Assembly (NCBI GenBank): GCA_964626905.1
Contig: CAZVHA010000003.1
Location: 132,429-196,428, forward strand
DNA: 64,000 nt
Reading direction: 5' to 3'
From: REEB52 sp964626905
GTDB taxonomy: Bacteria > Chlamydiota > Chlamydiia > Chlamydiales > SM23-39
Positions 15,127 through 23,725 of the stretch are shown piece after piece (the stretch's first letter is position 1; each line of letters starts with the position of its first letter). The notes below the pieces were generated by a model. The model ran no database searches, was not told where the DNA came from, and was given only the letters and a program-made list of their open reading frames with translations. The position numbers and the translations under genes are program-made.

Positions 15127-16572
15127 TTATTTTGGGAATGGAAGCGGTAAGAGGTTCGTTGATACGCTTTCTTGCATATAAGCGATCACTTCATCTTGAT
15201 TTTGAAATGCGCTCTGTTCGGAAGTTCTCATATTTTTTACAATGATCTCATCTTTGTTCATCACGAGAACAGCAAACGGAATCCCCTTCCGGTTGACCAT
15301 GTCAAGTTGCTTTCCGACTTTCACCTTATTGGACGCATAGAGCTCCACAAAGATCCCCTTTTTACGCAAGGATGTGGCTACATCGATCGCCTTTTCAAAA
15401 CACCCCTCTTCTTTGATTCGATATCCGACAAATACTTGCGCTTCCGTCTGCTTTGAAAAATCGATCATCTCCAAATCTTTAACGATATCGAAAAAGCGGG
15501 TCACTCCGATGGAAATCCCCACTCCCTGCAGCTTCGTCTCTTGATTGCTATAGCCATCTACAAGTTTATCGTAGCGCCCGCCACTTGCAATGCTCCCATA
15601 CTTCTCTTTGCCCTCAATAAACGTCTCAAATACAACTCCCGTATAATAGTCGAGCCCCCGCGTCAGATTGAGCGCGAAAATAACCGTATCTTTGGCAAGG
15701 CCCATTCGAGTGGCGATACTCTCCATTTCCTTCAAGTCGTTCCATGCTTGGATCGCCTCAGATCCCAAATCTTTTTCAAACCGAAAATCGGCTAAGGGAC
15801 CTCGGTAATTCATCCGATCGAGCAAGGATTCAGCCTCTTTTTTGGCCAAGGTTGGAATATTCGCGGCGAGTTCTTGAACCACTTCGGCGCGATTATCGCC
15901 CTTCAGTTTGTCAATGGCCCGCAGCGCATCGGAAAAGTGCTCTTTCGGAACACCTGCGTCGGCAAGAATCGCTTTTGCGATGACGATGTGATTGACAAGG
16001 ACCTTAAAATTGCAAGCGCCCAACTTTTTCAAAGCTTCGACTGTAGTGGCGAGGGTCGTGGCATCTGCGGTGGGAGTCAGCTCGCGGTCGATATAGTCAT
16101 TATCGGCTTGGATAAAAGAGCGATAACGCCCCCTGCCCGCATGCTCCCCTCTGAAAACAGGCCCAATCACATAGCGCATAAACGGAAACGCAGTTTCATT
16201 TACGTGTTGCGCGAGAAAAATGGCGAGCGGCACTGTGTGATCAAAAGGAAGCCCATATTTTGTCAAACTTCCATCCTGAACCCGCGAAAGGCCATAGATC
16301 TGCTTTGTGAGTCCTCCCTTCCTGACGAGATTCACCGTAAACTCAATCGGACGGGGCGCAAGTCCCGTAAACCCATATCGGCAAAACACCTCGCCCAACT
16401 CTTTGAGCCACGAGGAAATCACCCGCATTTCCTTCGCGCTGTAATTCGTAAATCCTGAGATGGGCCCCAGAGGATCGTTCACTCCATAATTGGGTCTTTC
16501 ATTGAAAGACCCAGATCTTTTGATTATATCTCCAAAATCTTCTTCTTCACTTCCCTGCGTCGGTGCACTCAT
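15127..16572 (-). CDS. hisS: histidyl-tRNA synthetase paralogue, downstream copy
   Basis: A class II aminoacyl-tRNA synthetase of the histidine type that would activate histidine and charge tRNA-His. Visible are motif 2 (FRGEHAGRGRYRSFIQAD), the histidine-binding loop RGLDYYTG, GGRYDKLV, motif 3 GVGISIGVTRF and the C-terminal anticodon-binding domain. The usual LRPE/LRYD block is LPFDHTVPL, losing the Arg. ATG 16572 gives 481 residues and aligns the N-terminus with the sister protein; ATG 16677, overlapping the upstream stop, would add 35 unmatched residues. By eye about three quarters of positions match the neighbouring copy, so this is a tandem duplication. Both are longer than usual bacterial HisRS. 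Confidence 0.85.
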   Translation of the reverse strand: MSAPTQGSEEEDFGDIIKRSGSFNERPNYGVNDPLGPISGFTNYSAKEMRVISSWLKELGEVFCRYGFTGLAPRPIEFTVNLVRKGGLTKQIYGLSRVQDGSLTKYGLPFDHTVPLAIFLAQHVNETAFPFMRYVIGPVFRGEHAGRGRYRSFIQADNDYIDRELTPTADATTLATTVEALKKLGACNFKVLVNHIVIAKAILADAGVPKEHFSDALRAIDKLKGDNRAEVVQELAANIPTLAKKEAESLLDRMNYRGPLADFRFEKDLGSEAIQAWNDLKEMESIATRMGLAKDTVIFALNLTRGLDYYTGVVFETFIEGKEKYGSIASGGRYDKLVDGYSNQETKLQGVGISIGVTRFFDIVKDLEMIDFSKQTEAQVFVGYRIKEEGCFEKAIDVATSLRKKGIFVELYASNKVKVGKQLDMVNRKGIPFAVLVMNKDEIIVKNMRTSEQSAFQNQDEVIAYMQESVSTNLLPLPFPK

Positions 16573-16669
16573 AACAGATACCCTTTTTGCTAAGAGGTGC
16601 CCTGAAAAGAGTCGAATCCCTTCAGAGCACCCAGTGATCCTCTTCTGCGGCGCGATCACCGCACCTATT

Positions 16670-18214
16670 CTAATCATTTTCTTGCTTCCGCTCCGTTACT
16701 TCAGCCGTGAGGGTGAATGCATCGAAATCCCCATTCCTTTCGCTCGCTTGCAAGAACTCAGTCACTTCCTTACCTGTTTTAAATGAAACCTGGGTAGAGG
16801 CCTTCATATTTTTTACAATAATTTCCTCTTTGTCCATGACCAAAACGGCAAACGGAATCCCTTTGCTGTTGACCATGTCGAGTTGCTTTTTGACTTTCAC
16901 TCTATTGGACGCATAGAGCTCCACATTGATCCCCGCTTCTCGCAAAGAGGTAGCCACATCGATCGCCTTTTCAAAACACCCCTCTTCTTTGATTCGATAT
17001 CCAACGAATACCTGAGCTTCCGTCTGTCTTGAAAGATCGATCAATTGCAGTTCTTTGGCGATATCGAAAAAGCGGGTGACGCCGATGGAAATTCCAACGC
17101 CTTGCAATCCCGTCTCCTTATTGCTATAACCATCCACAAGTTTATCGTAGCGCCCGCCGCTTGCAATGCTTCCATACCTCTCTTTGCCTCTGATAAAGGT
17201 CTCGTATACGACTCCTGTATAATAATCGAGCCCTCTTGTTAAATTGAGCGCAAAAATCACAGTGTTCTTTTCGAGGCCCATCCGTGTAGCAATGCTTTCC
17301 ATTTCCACGAGGTCTCGCAATGCGGCCTCCGCCTTGGGTCCCAGATCTTTTTCAAAACGAAAATCAGCTAAAGGGCCCCGGTAACTCATTCGATCGAGCA
17401 GATCTTCAGCCTGCTCTTGACTGAGCTCAGGAACGTTTGCAAGCAGTTCTTGCACCACTTCCACTCGATTATCGGGCTTTAACTTGTCGATGGCCCGCAA
17501 CGCGTCCTCGAAGTTGTTTTCAGGAACTCCTGCATCGGCAATGATCGCCTTAGCAATGACGATGTGATTGACAAGAACATTGAAGTCGCGTGCATCCATC
17601 GCTTGTAAAGCCCTGACGGTTGTGACGAGCGTAGTAGCATCTGCTACCGGCGTGAGCTCGCGATCGACATAATCGTTGTCAGCTTGAATAAATGCGCGGT
17701 AACGGCCCTTGCTCGCGTGTTCTCCCCTGAAAACATGCCCAACCACATAGCGCATATACGGGAATGTCGTCTCATTGGAATGTTGCGCGAGGAAAATGGC
17801 AAGCGGCACTGTTTGATCAAAAGGAAGTGCATATTTTGTCAAACTTCCATCTTGAACGCGTGAAAGACCGTAGATCTGTTTTGTGAGCCCCCCCTTCTTG
17901 ACGAGATTTTCCGTAAATTCAACCGGACGGAGCACAAGTCCCGTGAACCCATACTTACGAAACACTGCGGTCAATTTATTGACCCAAGACGCGATCACAC
18001 GCATTTCTTTTGCATTGTAGTTCGTGAATCCGGAAATCGTGGCGAGATGATCGTTCACGCTATAATCAGGCCTTTCATTGGGCGCATTGGATGCTCGGAC
18101 AATATCGCCAAAATCATCATCGGGAACCGATACAGGTTCTTGGACAGCCGGTTGATATGCAGCCGCCGTATTGTAATTGTAATTCATTTCTGGGACAGAT
18201 ACTGGATGAACCAT
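16670..18214 (-). CDS. hisS: histidyl-tRNA synthetase paralogue, upstream copy
   Basis: A 514-residue class II synthetase with the same architecture as the following gene. It has an N-terminal extension (about 35 Tyr/Pro/Val-rich residues), catalytic core with FRGEHASKGRYRAFIQAD, RGLDYYTG and GGRYDKLV, motif 3 GVGISIGVTRF and a C-terminal anticodon-binding domain. The block LPFDQTVPL again lacks the Arg seen in bacterial LRPE and eukaryotic LRYD versions, so the variant predates the duplication. AGGAG lies seven bases before ATG 18214. It ends where the second copy could begin, so the pair forms an operon. Whether either replaces the housekeeping HisRS cannot be seen here. Confidence 0.86.
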   Translation of the reverse strand: MVHPVSVPEMNYNYNTAAAYQPAVQEPVSVPDDDFGDIVRASNAPNERPDYSVNDHLATISGFTNYNAKEMRVIASWVNKLTAVFRKYGFTGLVLRPVEFTENLVKKGGLTKQIYGLSRVQDGSLTKYALPFDQTVPLAIFLAQHSNETTFPYMRYVVGHVFRGEHASKGRYRAFIQADNDYVDRELTPVADATTLVTTVRALQAMDARDFNVLVNHIVIAKAIIADAGVPENNFEDALRAIDKLKPDNRVEVVQELLANVPELSQEQAEDLLDRMSYRGPLADFRFEKDLGPKAEAALRDLVEMESIATRMGLEKNTVIFALNLTRGLDYYTGVVYETFIRGKERYGSIASGGRYDKLVDGYSNKETGLQGVGISIGVTRFFDIAKELQLIDLSRQTEAQVFVGYRIKEEGCFEKAIDVATSLREAGINVELYASNRVKVKKQLDMVNSKGIPFAVLVMDKEEIIVKNMKASTQVSFKTGKEVTEFLQASERNGDFDAFTLTAEVTERKQEND

Positions 18215-18247
18215 AACAAACTCCTTTTTTTAGAGGCTCGAGAGTCT

Positions 18248-18267
18248 AAAAAAATGGCCATTTTTTT
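18248..18267. repeat. 20-bp perfect A/T-armed palindrome
   Basis: Seven A, TGGCCA, seven T form a perfect palindrome between the methyltransferase stop (18285) and the HisRS start (18214). On the minus strand it could end transcription of the methyltransferase or serve as an operator or leader hairpin for the HisRS operon. The Shine-Dalgarno AGGAG of the HisRS gene follows about 25 bases later. Confidence 0.6.
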
Positions 18268-18284
18268 GGCAACATAAAAATTAT

Positions 18285-19259
18285 TCATTTAGGTTTTAAT
18301 AAGAAAATGCTTGTGTAGGGAATCCCCGTTATTATTTTCTGAACGCATTCCCAGCCGGCCAACGGAAATAGGCTTTCCCACTCCGCAATTGTCGGAATGT
18401 ACTGTCCCATCAAAGCGTGGAACACTTCAAATCCCAAGGTGAAAGTGGGAACGGTCTGTTGTGGAGGGAGCTGCGCTTGATAGGTATCGCAAAATAGAAA
18501 ATAGCGAACATTGGGAAATACTTTTAAAAAATGAGAAAAAATCTGGATGCAGCGCTCTTTAGGCCATAAGTCATGCCCCATGAAGAACGAGGAGATGAGA
18601 TCGATATCTTTAAATTCTTCGAGAGCAGACAATTGTGAAACATCTCCCTGAACGATCTGGATCGAGTCTTCAGAGTTTGCCTTTTGCACGAGTTCTCGAG
18701 CGAGCGCCACTCCTCCCGAATCGATCTCGATTCCCACGGCTTTACATCCAATTTCGCGTCTGATTTCCAAAATCCGATGCGCACTTCCGCAACCGAGATC
18801 AGCTATTTTATGAAAGGAGAGGGAGCGGAGAAGATCGAGTACCGATGAATCGACATGGGCAGTGCCGTAGTCCTTTCCCGCTTGGGCAATCGCTTTGCCA
18901 TTGCGCCTATAAAAAGATCCCTTGCGCAAGCGTTGATCCATCAAAGAGGAAAAGTTAGCTAAAAAATCGGCATACCCTTTGATCATCCAATGAAAATATC
19001 CTTTATCCCGATCGATTTCATCAAATCGAGCCCCCTTTTGCAAGAGATCTCGATCTTGTCGAACGATGTCAAAGCAGCTCAACGCATAGATCATCGAATA
19101 AAAACTGGCCGGGTCGAGGTGGTTGTCTTTACAAAATTGGGAAACGGGAACCCCCTCTTTTTTCTCATTTAGCGCGTGGAACAGGCCCAGTTCGAAGGCA
19201 CCGGATATCGCCGAACTTGCAACTGTGGCGTTGAATAGCGTGGCAGAAAAATCGCTCAT
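18285..19259 (-). CDS. SAM-dependent methyltransferase with winged-helix-like N-terminus
   Basis: A 324-residue methyltransferase arranged like small-molecule O-methyltransferases. Residues about 15-100 form a helical dimerisation-type domain (AISGAFELGLFHAL, then DPASFYSMIYALSC). A Rossmann domain follows, with motif I IADLGCGSAHR (near 152), the acidic GIEID loop and GDVSQL. The substrate side is not identifiable; natural-product and quinone-type methyltransferases share this layout. AGGAG precedes ATG 19259. It lies between an unknown gene and the HisRS pair, all on the same strand, which makes a shared pathway possible but unproven. Confidence 0.8.
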   Translation of the reverse strand: MSDFSATLFNATVASSAISGAFELGLFHALNEKKEGVPVSQFCKDNHLDPASFYSMIYALSCFDIVRQDRDLLQKGARFDEIDRDKGYFHWMIKGYADFLANFSSLMDQRLRKGSFYRRNGKAIAQAGKDYGTAHVDSSVLDLLRSLSFHKIADLGCGSAHRILEIRREIGCKAVGIEIDSGGVALARELVQKANSEDSIQIVQGDVSQLSALEEFKDIDLISSFFMGHDLWPKERCIQIFSHFLKVFPNVRYFLFCDTYQAQLPPQQTVPTFTLGFEVFHALMGQYIPTIAEWESLFPLAGWECVQKIITGIPYTSIFLLKPK

Positions 19260-19313
19260 GGGAAATCTCCTATTTGTTGAATTGTGAGCGGGAGATTTTA
19301 CAAAATCCGAAGA

Positions 19314-20147
19314 TTAATTTGCTAGATAGTCAAAATAGGTACGGATTTCCTCCGGCCTCACTTTAGGCAAGTCTTGCCCCCTATGAGGTTTCTCATGGGA
19401 AGAGGCCCCGTATTGGAAAAATTGGAAAACAATCGCGATCTTAATGTCTGACAAATGTTGTCCGAAATCTAGCAGAAGGATCTTTTCTAGATCTTTTGAA
19501 AACTCTTGATAGTATTTTCCTTCATCATTTGGCAAAGCGAAAGCGATTGTTATTTTGCTTTTGTTTGCCCGTAGTCCCTTCCTCACCGATTCGCGAACGA
19601 AATAATAGGCTTCGATATATCGGAGGAATGGATAAGCAGAGCGGGCATCTAGATCTGCAATGCCGTCAAGAAGAGAGGGATGAAAATCCAATAGCTCATC
19701 TATCCTCATGCCACATTTGTTGGTATCTGCCGAAAGGCGTTTAAAGGGTATTTCATTGATAAAGTGATAGACGCCGCTATCGCTCGAAACGCGAGTGCAA
19801 TATTGAAAAAACGAATGAGAGTAAATGCATTCGATGTCGGCAATGCTGATTTGATTGATCGCCTCGCCAAGGGCTGTTGATGTCTCCATATGGGATAGAC
19901 TTTTGGTAAAATCCCAACTTTTGAGTGAACATAAATAGATTTTCACATCCCGTTTGAGGGCAAAAAGGGGCTCAAAAATGGATTGTTTCATAAACGATGC
20001 GCCAGCTTTTGGAATGCTGTCAAAACCTTCATACCAACAATAGATATCGAGAGGCCCCTTGATGTGCGCCAAATCCTCGACAACCCGGTGAGTCACGCGC
20101 GGCTCAGAAACGAGATGAACATCTATCATTTCCGAGAAATGTAACAT
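19314..20147 (-). CDS. unknown protein, 277 aa, first gene of the HisRS-side operon
   Basis: Not recognised. The N-terminal half alternates predicted strands and helices (LDIYCWYEGF, VKIYLCSL), suggesting an alpha/beta fold. A middle block DLDARSAYPFLRYIEA and a strand IAFALPND follow. No signal peptide or membrane segment is seen. The start at 20147 lacks a strong ribosome binding site; ATG 20129 is an alternative. It is divergent from the aminotransferase gene with a 44-base gap and co-directional with the methyltransferase and the HisRS pair. In that setting an enzymatic role in amino-acid-derived metabolism is conceivable, but no catalytic motif supports it. Confidence 0.65.
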   Translation of the reverse strand: MLHFSEMIDVHLVSEPRVTHRVVEDLAHIKGPLDIYCWYEGFDSIPKAGASFMKQSIFEPLFALKRDVKIYLCSLKSWDFTKSLSHMETSTALGEAINQISIADIECIYSHSFFQYCTRVSSDSGVYHFINEIPFKRLSADTNKCGMRIDELLDFHPSLLDGIADLDARSAYPFLRYIEAYYFVRESVRKGLRANKSKITIAFALPNDEGKYYQEFSKDLEKILLLDFGQHLSDIKIAIVFQFFQYGASSHEKPHRGQDLPKVRPEEIRTYFDYLAN

Positions 20148-20191
20148 AGTTCTTGCTTTAAAAAAAGGGATAGTTCAGACTTTTCCCCGTC

Positions 20192-21367
20192 ATGGAAGTA
20201 AGAGAACCCTATAAGGCAGGGATTTATTTTTGCGATGCCGTTAACAAGGGCTTTTTGAATTTGGCCATTGGAGAAACTCCTTATGGCATGTCTGATGCTT
20301 CGCGAAAGGTCTTGATTGAAGCGGCTGAAAAGGGCTCGCTCCCCTATCCCGATAGTTCTGGGGGCGAGCTTGTAGAAAAAATTGCCTCTCATTGCCGAGT
20401 TGATCCTGACATGGTTTTTATCGGAAATGGAACCGATGAAATTCTCCTTTGCTGTGCATTGGCGTTTCTCAGAGCGGGAGATGCCTGTTTAATGTGCCGC
20501 CCTACATTTCCCGGCTTTGAGGCAAGCGCAGGTCTCGTTCGGGCAACTCCGCTCTATTCTCCTCTGAATCAAATGCGAGTCGATGTTGAAAATATGGCGG
20601 CTCTCCTTCAAAAATGGCCCCCTCTTTGTTTTTTGTGCAATCCTCATAATCCCACTGGAACTGCAATCCGCCCCTCGGATGAGCGCTATCTCATTGAGAC
20701 TGCATCTCGCTGTAACGTTGTGACTGTCGTCGATGAAGCTTATGCCGAATATGCCGATCCGAGCGAGCACGAAGCTGGGCGGGAAAAGGTGGATCAAATT
20801 CCCGAAAATTTTTGTGAGAGGGTACCCGTCTTTGAGTCCGCATTAAGCCTGGTTCATCAGTATCCGAATGTCATTGTGACCAGAACCTTTTCGAAGATCT
20901 ATGGCATTGCAGGGTTGCGATGCGGATATGCGATCGGGAATAAACTCCTCATTGAACAATTAAAGAAAACCCGCCACGCCGTCCCTTTCAATGTGAATCG
21001 CCTCGCCTTAATCGTCGGATGTGCGGCCATTCAAGATCAAAACTTTGTTCGAGAATGCTACCGAAAAACAGAAGAAGTAAAACAATTTTTTTACAGGTGG
21101 TTGAAGGAAAAGAACCTTTCCTATGTTCCTTCTTTCACAAATTTTGTCCTTGTCCATTTTAATAGGGAAACGGATTCGATATGTGCTGAGCTAAAGGATC
21201 GATATCAGATTCTTGTCCGATCGGGGACCCCTTTTGGATATCCCCATTCGATTCGGATCACATTAGGCACATTGGATCAAATGAAGTATGCCGTCCAATG
21301 TCTTGAAAAAGTTTGTCTCAAATTTGAGTTGTCTGCAGCGCCTCCTGAGGCGGTTTTCTTTGAATGA
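20192..21367 (+). CDS. class I/II PLP aminotransferase, HisC-like
   Basis: A 391-residue pyridoxal-phosphate aminotransferase closest in style to histidinol-phosphate aminotransferases. Recognisable parts are LAIGETPYG at the start, the phosphate/PLP region FIGNGTDEIL, the substrate block CNPHNPTGT (near 147), VDEAYAEY and the Schiff-base lysine in TFSKIYGIAGLRCGYAIG (near 235). About 30 residues rich in charged residues are inserted before the lysine strand. No other histidine-biosynthesis gene is visible, so it may act on histidine, an aromatic or a related amino acid in this locus rather than in histidine synthesis. Its last 50 bases overlap the convergent EamA gene. Confidence 0.85.
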   Translation: MEVREPYKAGIYFCDAVNKGFLNLAIGETPYGMSDASRKVLIEAAEKGSLPYPDSSGGELVEKIASHCRVDPDMVFIGNGTDEILLCCALAFLRAGDACLMCRPTFPGFEASAGLVRATPLYSPLNQMRVDVENMAALLQKWPPLCFLCNPHNPTGTAIRPSDERYLIETASRCNVVTVVDEAYAEYADPSEHEAGREKVDQIPENFCERVPVFESALSLVHQYPNVIVTRTFSKIYGIAGLRCGYAIGNKLLIEQLKKTRHAVPFNVNRLALIVGCAAIQDQNFVRECYRKTEEVKQFFYRWLKEKNLSYVPSFTNFVLVHFNRETDSICAELKDRYQILVRSGTPFGYPHSIRITLGTLDQMKYAVQCLEKVCLKFELSAAPPEAVFFE

Positions 21368-22220
21368 GCCAAGCTGAGCCGATAATAAGGAACCCTCCCA
21401 ATATTTTAGTCAAAGTCAAAGGCTCTCCATAGATCATGAACGCCAGTCCCATCGTAACCACAGGCTCGATCATTAATAAGAGCGATGTCTGCGTCGCCCC
21501 TGTCATGCGAATCCCTTTCATGAGACAAAAAATGGGGGCTGCTGTCGCGCATATCGCTAAAGAAAGGGCGAGCATCCACTCCGTAGAGTTATGGGGAAGG
21601 GCCAAAACTCCCTTGCTTAGAGCCGCCAAAAAGCTCATCATAAAAGCCCCACGCATTACATAAGTAGTCAATGTGAGGGTGGGGATTCCCCGAATAAAGT
21701 GATCGCTATAGGAAATATATCCCGCTTGGATAAGACCCACTCCGATCCCGGTGACAATCCCAAGCCCATCCCATGCGATCCCACCATCTTGCAATGGAGC
21801 GATCGCTAAAACACAGCCGAAAGAAGAGATGAGAAGCCCTAGCCATTGCATTCGGGTGGCAGCTCTTCGAAAGACGAACCGCTGAATCAAAAAAATAAAA
21901 AAAGGAAATGTATAGAGCAATAATGAGGCTAAAGAGGCTCCTAACCTGCTCACTGTAATAAAAAATAGCATGGAACGGGTCGTATCCCCAAGGAAACCGA
22001 TCGAAAAGCACCTGATTTTGCTCTCCCAGGGAAGGTCCTGCGCTTTTTGAAATTGGTATAAAATGCTGAAAATCAGGGCTGCGATCGCATAGCGCCAACT
22101 GAAGGCCGTGACGATGGGAATTTGCAATAGATGGAGCCACTTTCCTAAAAGGGCTGTGCCTGCATAGAAACACGCTGCAATTAAAACCCAACAGGCGCCT
22201 TGATATTTCGCCGGCACCAT
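21318..22220 (-). CDS. EamA/DMT-family transporter
   Basis: A 300-residue drug/metabolite transporter with about ten membrane helices in two EamA repeats (GACWVLIAACFYAGTALLG opens the first; GLGIVTGIGVGLIQAGYIS opens the second). Family members commonly export amino acids or metabolites. The ATG at 22220 lies one base after the stop of the ABC ATPase gene and has AGGA upstream, so it is the last cistron of the four-gene transporter operon; the longer frame to 22292 would overlap that gene. Pairing an exporter with an importer suggests exchange or control of one amino-acid-like compound (inference). Confidence 0.85.
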   Translation of the reverse strand: MVPAKYQGACWVLIAACFYAGTALLGKWLHLLQIPIVTAFSWRYAIAALIFSILYQFQKAQDLPWESKIRCFSIGFLGDTTRSMLFFITVSRLGASLASLLLYTFPFFIFLIQRFVFRRAATRMQWLGLLISSFGCVLAIAPLQDGGIAWDGLGIVTGIGVGLIQAGYISYSDHFIRGIPTLTLTTYVMRGAFMMSFLAALSKGVLALPHNSTEWMLALSLAICATAAPIFCLMKGIRMTGATQTSLLLMIEPVVTMGLAFMIYGEPLTLTKILGGFLIIGSAWLIQRKPPQEALQTTQI

Positions 22221-22221
22221 C

Positions 22222-23034
22222 TCAAATTTCCTGCAGAGGAGTTGAAATATCCATCTTGCATTTTGAGCAGAGGGCACCCTCTCTGGAAACAAGGTCGCCC
22301 AATGTATTTTTAGAATAGAGAAAATGGCCTAGTTTCGTATCCAGGAGAGAATTTCGATCCATGTGATTTTGATCATAGCGCTCTACAATAGCCCCATGCT
22401 CTAAAAAGATCGCCTCTTCACAGATCTTTTGTGAAAAAAGGATATCTTGGCTCGAGATAATCACTCCCGTACCCCCATTTTTTAGACGGCGGATAATCTG
22501 AATGAGAAGATTTGTATTTTCTGGATCTAACGCAGAAGTAGGCTCATCCAACATCAAAAACTGGGGGTCTAACATGAGCGCCCTCAAAATGGAGGTCCTC
22601 TGCTGCTGGCCACCCGAAAGCTCATGGGGATATGAGTGGAGTAAGCCCTCCATCTCAAGCGAAAAAACCATCTCCTCAACTTTTTCATAAGCTGCTCTTT
22701 TCGAATACCCTAAAACCCTCATTAAAGGATGAGCGCAATTCTCCAATACATTCATGAAAGGGAAAAGGGCGTAGGCTTGTGGGACAAAGCCGATGAGTTG
22801 GCACCGTTCTTTTCGACTCAAATCACTGAGTCTTTTTCGATTGCAAAAAATATCCCCCTGATATTTTTTCTCGATTTGAGCAATGGAGCGCAAAATGGAG
22901 GTCTTTCCAGATCCGCTTTTTCCTAAGAAGAGGGTCACTCTCCCTTTTTCGATAGTCAAAGAAATATTTTTAAGGATATTGAATGGTTTTTTCTTTTTGT
23001 GTTTTACAAGAGAAAGGCTCCGAATTTCAATCAT
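22222..23034 (-). CDS. amino-acid ABC transporter ATP-binding protein
   Basis: The 270-residue ATPase of a polar-amino-acid uptake system (GlnQ/HisP-like). Walker A is GKSGSGKTS (near residue 38), the signature LSGGQQQR, Walker B LMLDEPTSALDP, with the H-loop apparently shifted to IISSQDIL, where a Gln/Asp follows instead of the usual His; this deserves checking. The C-terminal tail carries CSKC, not typical of the family. It works on the cytoplasmic face with the permease encoded one base upstream. Confidence 0.88.
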   Translation of the reverse strand: MIEIRSLSLVKHKKKKPFNILKNISLTIEKGRVTLFLGKSGSGKTSILRSIAQIEKKYQGDIFCNRKRLSDLSRKERCQLIGFVPQAYALFPFMNVLENCAHPLMRVLGYSKRAAYEKVEEMVFSLEMEGLLHSYPHELSGGQQQRTSILRALMLDPQFLMLDEPTSALDPENTNLLIQIIRRLKNGGTGVIISSQDILFSQKICEEAIFLEHGAIVERYDQNHMDRNSLLDTKLGHFLYSKNTLGDLVSREGALCSKCKMDISTPLQEI

Positions 23035-23035
23035 G

Positions 23036-23725
23036 TCAAGCTCTCACTTTTCTCATCATTCGCTTCTCTAAATTCTTCGCAAAGAAATTTAATATGAGGG
23101 ACATTAACACATAAAAAATAGCCACAATCAAATAGATGGCAAGCGGGTGTTTTAGTTCTCTGGAGACGATGTTCATTCCCATTCGGGTCAATTCCAGCAT
23201 CCCGATCGAAGAGAGGATGGCTGTACTTTTTAAGATCGACTCAAATTCGTTATTGAGCGCTGGCAGTACATTTCGGAGCATCTGCGGCAAAATGATATAG
23301 AGGAGCATTTTGATCTTATTGTAGCCCAATACAAACGCCGCTTCCCATTGGGATGGATGAATCGAGTTGAGTCCTGCGCGAACAATTTGGCAAACGTATC
23401 CCGATGAACATGTCCCTAAGGCGATGAATGACGCGCTGAAGACATCGAGATTGACGCCGATGAGATCGGGGAGGACAAAGTAGACAATCAAGAGCTGAAC
23501 GTAGAAAGGGACCGCTCGGAGGATAAAGGTGATGAATTGCAAAACCGGCGAAAGAATGGGAATTTTGATCTCTTCGCAACAGAGGATTCCAAAAGTCATT
23601 CCAAGCCCAAAACTCAAGCTGACGGAACAGAGCAAAACTTCCACAGTTAAAACCGCCCCTTTTGCGAGGAGCGGCAGTGTGCGAAAGAAAAGATCGATTA
23701 AAAACGTACTCTCTACCATCATCAC
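23036..23725 (-). CDS. amino-acid ABC transporter permease
   Basis: A 229-residue inner-membrane permease of the HisM/GlnP family with about five helices. The cytoplasmic EAA loop reads QWEAAFVLGYNKIKMLLYII (near residue 145), followed by LPQMLRNVLPALNNEF, which docks onto the ATPase. The opening region LLAKGAVLTVEVLLCSVSL is the usual family start. Its ATG overlaps the stop of the binding-protein gene as ATGA. One permease gene is present, so the complex would use a homodimer. Confidence 0.88.
   Translation of the reverse strand: MMMVESTFLIDLFFRTLPLLAKGAVLTVEVLLCSVSLSFGLGMTFGILCCEEIKIPILSPVLQFITFILRAVPFYVQLLIVYFVLPDLIGVNLDVFSASFIALGTCSSGYVCQIVRAGLNSIHPSQWEAAFVLGYNKIKMLLYIILPQMLRNVLPALNNEFESILKSTAILSSIGMLELTRMGMNIVSRELKHPLAIYLIVAIFYVLMSLILNFFAKNLEKRMMRKVRA

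Noticed and set aside
16573..16677. Extended N-terminus for the downstream HisRS paralogue
   Set aside because: The additional 35 residues have no counterpart in the sister protein. The ATG at 16677 overlaps the upstream stop, so it cannot be excluded completely.
19314..20147. The 277-residue unknown protein as a tRNA-dependent cyclodipeptide synthase
   Set aside because: Size and neighbouring HisRS genes made this tempting, since such enzymes occur in some chlamydiae. The expected Gly-x-Ser-x-x-Asn pocket motif and the Tyr/Glu pair could not be placed convincingly, so I do not make the call.
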